Positions 55,892 through 64,000 of a stretch of 64,000 nt of DNA are shown here, piece by piece (the stretch's first letter is position 1; the number at the start of each line of letters is the position of its first letter). The translations under genes were made by a program, and so were the position numbers. The DNA is taken from positions 41,951 to 105,950 of the forward strand of contig JAAOMT010000682.1 of assembly GCA_016748015.1 (NCBI GenBank). The letters run 5' to 3'. The notes beneath the pieces were generated by a model. It was given only the letters and a program-made list of their open reading frames with translations. It did no database searches and was not told the origin of the DNA. The stretch is from Geosiphon pyriformis. Its lineage: Eukaryota; Glomeromycota; Glomeromycetes; Archaeosporales; Geosiphonaceae.

Positions 55892-56798
55892 CATAAAATT
55901 ACTCTTATAATTCTTATTATTAGTTAGCATATATTATTGTCTCAAATTATCACTTATTACATTAGCAAAATATCCGAAATTATCATTTAATTAATAACCC
56001 AATTAGTATATAACACAAATGTAATCTAATTGTGATGATCAATTATGCAATACCCCGAACTATGTAACATTCAAAAAGTTTGCCGAAATTTGTAGAAATT
56101 TGCCAAAATAACTTGTAGTTTGCCAAAATGTATCTCTAGTTCAGTAAAATTGTAGAAAATAGCAAAGTTCAAGTTCATAGAATAGTGTTATGACAAGTTG
56201 TATAAAAGAAGAGCTTCTCTTTTCGAGAAAATGTATCTTACTTCAGATTGAACAATTAGAATCATTCTTTATACACAAAAACAAAATAAATATCAAATAA
56301 TTTGAAAAGCCAAATTCTTAATTATTTCTCTTAAAATTAACCAATTCCTACTAACAATTTGAAATTGACTAGCTACCAATTTCAGTAAACTGTTAAAGCA
56401 CTTCCAGGTCTGGATCTGAAACAACTTCCATAAAACATTTTTACTTTTCTTTTATATTTCTTTTATTTTCCTTCTTTTCTTATTATAAATCATTTAGGTA
56501 GCTTACAGATAAGAATTCCTGTAGAAGAGTTGACTTTCACAGTAAAGTAACTACACATTTTAGTGAGCTTTCAGATAAGCATTTCCTGGAAAAGAGTTGA
56601 CATTTATTACAATGTAACTATACAAAGTAACTGGCATGGAATTGGTCATTCCACTTATAAACCCAGCAGTTCAAATTATAGAAGATAATTTGAAGATAAA
56701 TTCAGTTACTGAAGATTCAACCACATCCAGGAAACGTGAATTCACAGCAAACAGACATCAACAACATTAAGAAAAGAGACCAAAAACCTCCAGTAACA
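55860..56798 (+). repeat. 3' LTR of gypsy-5
   Basis: 939 bp, from TGTTACCAGATG to CCTCCAGTAACA. It aligns end to end with the reassembled 5' LTR, minus a 40 bp block of the U3 repeats. It contains TATAAAA at 56201-56207. The CTGT duplication follows at 56799-56802. Confidence 0.93.
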
Positions 56799-57690
56799 CT
56801 GTGTAAACTTCAATACAATTAGACCAAACCTCTATCAGACTACTATAGACATCAGAAAATACTTTAGATTCCAAAACACTTAACACTGGTAAATTAGGAG
56901 CATCAGTAGATCCAGCTCCCAAAAAACATGTTTGCTTATAAACTCAGCTGCCAAAGTGAACCAATAAGGTACAGGTTCTCTCAAATCCAACTTTTTCCAC
57001 TGCCAAAATGTTTTCCATTCTATTACCCTCCCCTTTTTGTCCAAAAGCTTATTATCAAAAGCAACACCAAAATGCTTTAAAGAAAGAACAAAGTCATAAT
57101 ACAAGAGGTGACCCAAGATGCTAGACATTAAAAATCTGCCAGATCTATGAAAAGCACTGAGCAAATTGTTAGCCAAAGATAGCTCATTTTCTAAAAAAAT
57201 CTTTACCATACCAGTCAAAAAATTATTTACAGAACTAACTTTCAATCTGACAGAATACTATAAAGGGTCCAAAAAAGACCACCCCAAAATTTGTAAATCC
57301 AAAAATCTGTGTTCAAACAGATGTCCAAGAATGCCACAGACATTGGAAAAGGAAATTAACAAGACTAATTTACCTTCAGACTGCACTTGCTCAAAAGGTT
57401 TCACACCATATAGAGAAAAATAATGTAAAGTTTTACTGAGAAAATTACATGATAAGCCAGCCTTAAACCTGAGATCTCTTTTCATCAAAGTGTCCCACTT
57501 GTGACATACAGCCAAAAAGACAAAACTAAATTGTATACAATAACTAATTATTGGTTGTAAGACAGCCAAAACCAAGTATGAAAATTGTTTATCCGTGATA
57601 GTCTTTTTTAATACCACATTGGAAAAAAACCTAACATTAGCATAAGCTTGAGCCAAGCTAGGTTTAGAGAGACTTTTAGTAGACAAAAAA
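56799..57690 (-). pseudogene. LINE-2 connection region and start of RNase H
   Basis: On the minus strand: 'SLAQAYANVRFFSNVVLKK', 'ITDKQFSYLVLAVLQPII', 'NVCGILGHLFEHRFLDLQILGW' and 'VSSVNNFLTGMVKIFLENELS'. Then 'LIEVWSNCIEVYT' runs up to the gypsy-5 insertion point, just before the first RNase H Asp. Long open segments are 57258-57686 and 56880-57245. Confidence 0.8.
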
Positions 57691-59010
57691 ATGTTCAGGT
57701 ATCTGTGAGCTTTATCTTTTTTGCAATGGAAATTGGCAAGCCATTAATCAACAGAGAAACAGACTTAACACTTTGATTGATTGGAATAGCCACTGTCTTA
57801 TCATTATTAATCAAAATGTCATTGACCTCAAAAAACTTACTAGTAATGTTTAAAATATACTGCATGGAAGTCTGACAACTTCTAACCCAAATTGTATCAA
57901 CAAAGGCACCAGCAGCCAAAAAAAAAGTCTTCTTACCAGTCACTTTAACCCTACCCAATCTAGTCACAAACCTGGTATCAATTCTGTATTTACATAAATG
58001 CTCTTGTCTTTTAACTTCACACAAAAGTAGATCATAAAAAATTTTCCAGAGAAAAGAAGAGAAAACCTTATCCTAATCCAAGCTATTATGCACTCTATAA
58101 CCATCTGAAAATCTAAAATCTGTCATCACCCTATTAACTCTGTTCTCATGAATGTTACCAAAAAACTTAATAAACTGACTGCATATTTTGATACAGTGCA
58201 GGCTAGTCTTCAAATAATGCCAGCCTACCAAATTATAGGCTTTGCACATGTCTTGCAACACAAGCCAGAGCTCTCTATTTTTTTCCAAAACATTCTCTAC
58301 AACTGACCCAATAGCAAAAATAGAAGATTGAGTTGAAGTGCTTTTCAATACTGAGAAGTTATAACTACAAAAAACGTTGAATTTACTGCAAGCCAAAAAT
58401 ATTCAATTAAAAAGGATCTTTAACAATATCTTCTGGGCTGTTTTGATCAAAACAATAGGCCTAGTGTTTGTTAAAACCCTATTCCATTCATAAGGTTTTG
58501 GAATTATTGAAACTCATGCCCTCTTCCAAGAGGTTAAGACAGCACCAGACAACAAACAAGTATTCAACAGCCCTAAAAAACAAGCCAACACCTCTCCATT
58601 ACAATGCTTCCAAAGTTTATTAAGAATTCCAGACAAACCTGCAGCCTTATTATTAGGCAAATTACTGATCACTAAAGACAATTTACTTATGGTAACCTTC
58701 TTCATAACACCAAAAAAAACAACATTATCCACATAATCCAGAAGCATATATTGACAAGACCAAAGATCAGGCACCCTTGGGAGTACTGACCACTTTCTTG
58801 TCTACCTTTCCATGATTTCATCAATCTTAAGCTTAACCTTCTTAGACTTAACTATCATTTCATCATCTACCACTAAGTGATCTAAAACAACTTTGTGAAA
58901 CAGCCGATCCAGAATGCTTTTAATCATCCTTCCTCTGTTAGAACAGAAATTTTCCATCTGATGGTTAATAGCCTTACTAATCTTAGTATTCTCAGCCAAT
59001 TTAGATTCAT
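57691..59010 (-). pseudogene. LINE-2 reverse transcriptase
   Basis: Blocks on the minus strand: 'NLPNNKAAGLSGILNKLWKH' (58514-58774), 'FNVFCSYNFSVLKSTSTQSS' and motif A 'LWLVLQDMCKAYNLVGWHYL' (first Asp kept, second Asn). The catalytic box reads F-V-D-T at 57893-57904, one Asp codon short of FVDDT. 'NDILINNDKTVAIPINQ' follows. Stops and frameshifts separate segments 58514-58774, 58073-58396 and 57695-58024. Confidence 0.85.
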
Positions 59011-60235
59011 AATACTTAGACTTTCAATATTTTTTCTTTATCACTAACAGATGCTTAATTAAAGTCATCGAACACACACTATTAGAAACTATGCCAAACA
59101 CTTTAGATGTCTCAACCTTATTAATAGAAGTCCTAATAAAATGATTAATATTTAAAAAATCTCCAGAATTCCAGCAATTTACAATTTTAACAATAAGCAG
59201 CTCCAGTTTATAAAATTTAGAGGAATGTTTGTTTTTTAAACAATCATATTCACTAAACCAGCTTTTAGAAAACACTTCAATAGCAGCCTGTACCATGACT
59301 TCTTCTAACACACTCTATATCATATCCAAGTTATCACTATCTTTTGCAGTTCTGAATGTAGAAAACCTGGCCAACAACTTGGCAGAAGAACACTTTTTAA
59401 AATGCAACTACTGAACATTATCAGCATTCTTTAACTTGAACTTCTATTGATCTCAGTTGGCCTGCTTACAAGCACTGATAAGACAAGCATTCAGAAGTCC
59501 ATCCAAACCAATTGAAACCAAAACTGACTTATGATCTATATCAAAAAACCTGAAGACATTATTAACTGTTTGCAATACAACTGCAGACCTCAGGTTTCCA
59601 TTCACAAAGATAAAATTGATAATCTTCTTAACACCTCTAGAATTGCTTCAAGTAGGAGCTTTGGTTAATGCATATTTATTGAAAGTATTAACCAGACCCA
59701 AATCTAAGCAGAACTTGAAACTAGCACTCCTTTTGGATCCATTTTCATTAAAGTTACCACCCAAGACCACAAAAAAGCTAGACTTAACCACCTTAGATAT
59801 CAAAGAGTTGACATCAGCAGCCTGGCCAAAATGAGTACTAATGGAAGCACTAGCATAAAAATCCAAGATAAAAACCGAAAGCTTATTCTTAAATAGAAGA
59901 TGCACAGAAATTAACTGACCAGAAACCTCTTCCCCTATAGAAACATAACAAGCCAAAGAATTGTTCATGATTATGGCAATCCCAGCACCAAAAAAACCTG
60001 TATCCAAACCAGAAGTGAAAACCTGAACACCATTGAACTTATTCTTCATCCACAACTTAATGTTAGACTTAAATTTTGTCTTTGTAATAATTGAAACCAT
60101 GTTCTCTGATTCTATATGCCAACAAACAACATTATTCTGCTTGGCAGGAACATTAACACTTTGAATATTGCATGTAGCAAATTTCCAAACCAAATCACTT
60201 ATTGAAAAATAAGAGAAGCTGATAAGCCCAAACCA
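59011..60235 (-). pseudogene. LINE-2 AP-type endonuclease and linker
   Basis: The segment 59648-60241 starts near 'CNIQSVNVPAKQNNVVCWH' and includes 'SIITKTKF', 'GVQVFTSGLDTGFFGAGIAI' and 'VVLGGNFNENGSKRSASFKF'. The active-site Asp of GGDFNE is Asn. A stop in 'LTKAPT' and the region to 59500 give the last 'DYIF'-type and Asp-His blocks in decayed form. The linker to RT is at 59024-59311. Confidence 0.78.
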
Positions 60236-60289
60236 GAGCACAAATGATCCAACTTCTTTAAGACTGACTCAACTGATACTTCCAAAGCC

Positions 60290-62127
60290 ACCAACTTAGA
60301 TTCCAATCCACCCACTTTGGTGGTCAAAAACTTTAGAACTACTCAAGCTAAGATTAGCAACTTTGTCTGCAACAATCAAAAGAGGAAGGATGAGAAATGC
60401 CAGCATATTATCCAGAACCATATTTAAATTCAAACCAGAATCCAAAGGCACTGGAATGACCAAAGGTGATGCAGAAGACTTAGATGCCAAGGGCACTAAT
60501 TTCACAAAGCTCAGTTTTTTTATAATAACAGAAATTTGATCTGTCAAAAGCTCCAAAAATCATTCCAAGACTATTAAACAATTAATTAAGTTAGAGGCAT
60601 TAGCAGAAGTGAAAGAAAGGGTACCACCCAAATCTGAGACACCAAGAGGAAGAAAACTAAAACCAGACCCAAAACGAGCACCACCAAAAGACTTAGCAAG
60701 TAAGACTACTTGGGCCCAAGATTTGCCACCAAAAGCAGCAGAGCAAGAGATTAGAACACTTTTTTTTTTATACAACTTAGCAAGCTGAAAGCAAACTTTC
60801 TCTGGGGCAACCTTTTTATATGATTTCTTAGATGATAGTAGCACAATTGTATCTAATGTATCATATTCAAGGACCAAATGCCCAAAACACCTACACTTCT
60901 CACAACAAATCAAATTCATCCTAGCCCAAGAGAGTTTTACTTTACCGAAGATAAGCTCTGTGCAAAAAGCAGATTCCAGATCATTATCAAAGGCAAAACC
61001 AATCACAGTGCAGCAAATCTTATTACCAGTTTCTATAAATCTGTTTATAATACAAGTCTTTTCACCAGCCCTTTTCAAAAGAGTGCCCAAATCATGAGCA
61101 GTTGTTCCTACTGGCAAAGTAAACAGTAAAGCTCTGAACCAATTTCTTGATGTCCACATATCATGATCTCCCACAGCCATAGCCACACGTATTGAATCCT
61201 TACCAATCAAAAAAAACCACTTAGCAGCCAAACACTCAGTCTGATCTAGTTCAGCAAATTCTATCACAGCTTTTTGTCACATTCCAATTAGCTGAATTTT
61301 GATTGACTTAATTTCTCCAAACTCAGTTAATACAACAATAATCATTTCCTTTGGCATGTTCATGGAAATTTTTTTGATGACCACAGTCCGATCTGAGCAA
61401 ATTCCTTGTTTTTTGAGATCACTGTTTATGTTGATCCTCTTTTTTCTGGCCAATAAAGTGGCTATTTCTATACTTTTTCAGAAGTGAAGGTAGATCTAAT
61501 GATCCCTTCAAATTTTGAGAGAATAGTGGCTCCCCCAAAACCATTGACAAAAGAAAAAATTTTTCTAACCAACTGAGTCTTTACTATAACAGATTTGTTT
61601 TTTACTACCAAAAGATTGATATCCAAAGCAAATAATTTCCTAACAGCAACTTCTATAGAAGTTTTCATAATTTTAGGATCTATTCATCTTTTTTTCAAAG
61701 ATATATTAAGGGAGGGTGGGAGAGGTTCCACTTCTTTTTTTATTTCATAATTAGGGGAGCCAAGAAAGGATCCAAGAATCACACCAGTATTTACTCTTTT
61801 TACTTTAGAAGTATTAGCTGCCGAGCCCAAGAGAGACTTACTGTTAATATCTTCTATAATTATATTGTTTTTACTACAACTAGACTTACTATTCAGATCC
61901 AAATACATGCTATCAGAACCAGGTTTAACCAAAAAAATGTCTCTTTCATTACTTGAATATTTAACATTGCCAAGAACCACCTTTTTTTTCTGAGAGAAAG
62001 AACCACTAACAGAACCATAGAAAGCATTTTTAGGTGCCTTTTTCTTAAATATATTACTGCTAAATGCAGCTTTTAAATCCATGATAAAAGAATTATTAGT
62101 TAAAAAAATGTTGATATAAACTAACAA
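60290..62127 (-). pseudogene. LINE-2 ORF1-like protein with CCHC knuckle
   Basis: The segment 61684-62127 contains the start 'MDLKAAFSSNIFKKKAPKN', preceded by a short in-frame extension, so the internal Met is the likelier start. 61468-61668 and 60560-61267 (235 codons) continue with 'GFGGATILSKFEGIIRSTFTS', an RNA-binding-like domain, and a knuckle near 60860-60906. The knuckle reads C-X2-C-X4-H-X4-Y (last Cys to Tyr). 60296-60556 is the coiled-coil-like tail ('LELLTDQISVIIKKL', with stops). Confidence 0.75.
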
Positions 62128-62180
62128 AAAAAAATAAAAAACTTCTTTTTTAGAAATACATTCTTTAGGGGGTTTTTTTT

Positions 62181-62668
62181 AAGATATAAGAGAGAAAGAA
62201 GTTTTTTTTCTTATTATATTTTTTAAATAAAAAACAACTATTTTAAAACCAATAAATTAATTTAATCTAATTTAATAAATTTTATTACATTTTTTTATTA
62301 AAGATTAATTAACTTAATTTTACCAAATTTAAATAACACTAATTATACAGTTTTTTATATTTTAATTTAAATTTTTTTAATAATTACTTTCTAATTTATT
62401 TGAATTTATTTTTTTAAGATTAATATTAACTATTATATTGTTTTATTAGTCAACCAAACAGTTTTTTTATATTTAATTTAGATATAAATATTACTTTATT
62501 AGTTTTCTTGAATTTTAAAAAGTAAAAGTTTTCTTAAATCTATTTATATCTGAAAATTATTGTAACTTTTTTTAAAATAATTTTTTATTAACTATTAAAA
62601 ATTAATATTTAAAAATTTTTTTGGTTAAAAAAGTAATTAACAAAAATAATTAAAAAAAACTATATTTA

Positions 62669-62710
<42 letters not shown>

Positions 62711-63690
62711 AATTGAGTTTATCTAAAAGCTTTACATTTTTTTAATTATAATTTTGGCAGTTTTAAAGGTATTTTTTTATTATTTTTATAAATTTTATTT
62801 TTAGTATTAAAGCTTGTTTTTTAAATTGAATATTTTTTATTTATATTTATGTATTTATTTTTAGTTTTTTTATTTTATTTTTATTATTTATTTTACTTTA
62901 TAAAATTACAACTTGTTTAAAAAAACCAGTTTTATTATCTAACTTTTTTATATTATTAATTTTTTTTTAAAAAACTAAGCATTTTTAATAACTTTAAATT
63001 CCAAAATTTTTATATTTTTTCTTAGTTATTTTATTATTAGCATTAATATTAACTTTTAATTTTTGCATAAAAAATGTTAAAAATAATATTTTTTAAAAAA
63101 ATTATAAAATTTAATATTAGATTTAATATTAATAATATAATTATATAAATATGTAAATTAATTTTTTATAGCAAAAATTTAAGTTATATAATATTGGTTA
63201 ATTTAAATATAGTTTTGTAAATTTAAGTAATTAATTATATATAAAAAGTACATAATTTTATTTATAATTAATCTTAATACAATAATTTACATAAATTGTA
63301 AAAGTATTACATTTTTTAACACAAATAATAATAAAAAACTTGAAATAATAATAAATATGTTAATTATTTAATATATATATATATATTTAATTATTATAAT
63401 TTTAATATTTATTAACTTAATTTATTACTTGAATTAATTATTAAATTTATTAATAAAATTAATAAAACAAAAATTCTACAATAAAAAAATTGTTTTCAAA
63501 AAATAATTATTAATAACTCAATTAGAATTATATAAATTAAATCTGAAATACTCATACATAACCATATAATCTAATTACATTCGAAATTTGCTTAATATAA
63601 AATTTATTAAAAAAGATAGAATTATGATAACAGATGGCTAAATAATAAAGCTTAACGAAACCTTTCAAAAGACTAACAGTTAAAATCTAA
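62181..63690. other. AT-rich intergenic region
   Basis: Almost pure A/T with poly-A and poly-T runs and a triplet microsatellite. I find no open frame, transposon match or RNA gene. The last part (63600-63732) is probably the 3' UTR of the eIF5-like gene. Confidence 0.6.
62669..62709. repeat. (ATT)n microsatellite
   Basis: About 13 to 14 uninterrupted ATT units. Confidence 0.9.
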
Positions 63691-63732
63691 ATAGTAATAT
63701 TCTTGATGTTAAGTGCATATCTATTTTCTGAA

Positions 63733-64000
63733 TCATTCATTCTCCTCTTCTTCATCTTCTTCGGCTTCTTCCAACCATTTAGCAAAAGGTTTAGCCTTGT
63801 TACGAATTTCTTTGTTGATTTCGGGGTCAACATAATTGACGTTGGCTGTCCTCTTGAAATCTTTAGATTCGCTTTCCTCGCCAGCAATCCAGGCTTGAAA
63901 TACCTCTTCTTCGATCAATTCGGCTTGATAATATTCCATCAAAATCTTGCAAATAACTTTACTGTCTAGTAATTCTGGGTACTTCTCTATCAAAATTTCT
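63733..64000 (-). CDS. TIF5: eIF5-like translation initiation factor, C-terminal part
   Basis: The protein continues beyond the window; 88 codons are visible, ending at TGA 63733-63735. It reads 'YPELLDSKVICKILMEYYQ', 'ELIEEEVFQAW', 'YVDPEINKEIRNKAKPFAKWL' and an acidic 'EEAEEDEEEENE' end. This is the pattern of the W2 (HEAT-like) domain at the end of eIF5, with its two acidic-aromatic boxes, which bind eIF2-beta and eIF3c during start-codon selection. The related end of eIF2B-epsilon is less likely given the short acidic tail. The frame is clean and GC higher than around it, so this is a live host gene. Confidence 0.8.
   Translation of the reverse strand, partial: EILIEKYPELLDSKVICKILMEYYQAELIEEEVFQAWIAGEESESKDFKRTANVNYVDPEINKEIRNKAKPFAKWLEEAEEDEEEENE

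Larger units (their letters stand above)
37364..56798 (+). mobile_element. Ty3/gypsy retrotransposon gypsy-5 (family I), full length, host of gypsy-6
   Basis: Its 5' LTR is split: 37364-38178 and, after gypsy-6, 47793-47956 (979 bp when joined). The internal region is 47957-55859 and the 3' LTR 55860-56798 (939 bp). The 40 bp length difference is one block missing from the U3 repeats of the 3' LTR. All domains are present in order with stops mostly at Gln, Trp and Arg positions. RT keeps its catalytic aspartates but integrase does not. Confidence 0.92.
35965..62180 (-). mobile_element. LINE-2 copy, split by the nested gypsy elements
   Basis: It occupies 35965-37363 and 56799 to about 62180 on the minus strand, roughly 6.8 kb after removing 37364-56798. 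The protein order is the same as LINE-1. The two parts join within the RNase H motif 'EVYTDRSLK', each side ending in one copy of CTGT. The RT box has lost a codon and the endonuclease GGDFNE reads GGNFNE, so it is inactive. Confidence 0.85.

Noticed and set aside
38179-56798. Inverted repeat as an assembly duplication
   Set aside because: The two arms differ at many positions and each element has its own exact four-base duplication, so they are separate insertions.
1-62180. Stop codons read as amino acids (altered genetic code)
   Set aside because: TAA, TAG and TGA all occur at Gln, Arg and Trp positions, no single reassignment fits, and Asp-to-Asn and Cys-to-Tyr changes have the same mutational cause. 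The eIF5-like gene ends normally at TGA.
1-64000. tRNA, rRNA or other structural RNA genes
   Set aside because: I saw no cloverleaf-like or rRNA-like segment by eye; a dedicated scan would be needed to exclude them.

Overview
The window is an AT-rich eukaryotic segment built almost entirely of dead or dying retrotransposons. It ends, at the extreme right on the minus strand, in the last coding part of what looks like translation initiation factor eIF5. The low GC, the Ty3/gypsy polyproteins that carry a dUTPase domain, and a LINE family I recognise from memory as abundant in Rhizophagus-type genomes all point to an arbuscular mycorrhizal fungus (Glomeromycotina). That assignment is inference and no search was run.

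Left block, 1-19187: nested Ty3/gypsy copies. Element A (plus, 1-7074, its 5' part off-window) sits in the protease region of element B (plus, 7075-14591). B also carries a solo LTR (8600-9506) inserted at dUTPase motif I. B itself sits in the protease region of element D (minus, 14592-17803; only protease, gag and 5' LTR visible). D lies inside a LINE reverse-transcriptase fragment (17804 to about 18870). Element C (minus, 19192-26851) has both LTRs and an ATTG target-site duplication but has lost RNase H and integrase. A lone family I LTR (27041-28003) and very AT-rich spacer follow.

Right block, 29280-62180: two LINEs lie tail to tail (LINE-1 plus, about 29280-35960; LINE-2 minus, about 35965-62180). 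LINE-2 is split within its RNase H motif by gypsy-5 (plus, 37364-56798, duplication CTGT). Gypsy-5 is in turn split inside its 5' LTR by gypsy-6 (minus, 38179-47788, duplication CTGG). Gypsy-5 and gypsy-6 belong to one family and face away from each other, so about 8 kb of each forms an inverted repeat. A 188-base run of N lies in the gypsy-6 3' LTR.

Two gypsy families are present: family I (D, lone LTR, gypsy-5, gypsy-6) and family II (A, B, C, solo LTR). Both encode, in order, gag with a CCHC knuckle, aspartic protease, a cysteine-rich domain, a trimeric-type dUTPase, a beta-rich linker, reverse transcriptase, RNase H, integrase, and a further protein of unknown function ('ORF3') that in family I reads into the 3' LTR. 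All copies are broken, mostly by transitions: stops where Gln, Arg or Trp is expected, Asp to Asn at active sites, and Cys or His to Tyr in zinc knuckles. The region from 62181 to about 63700 is AT-rich spacer before the eIF5-like gene.
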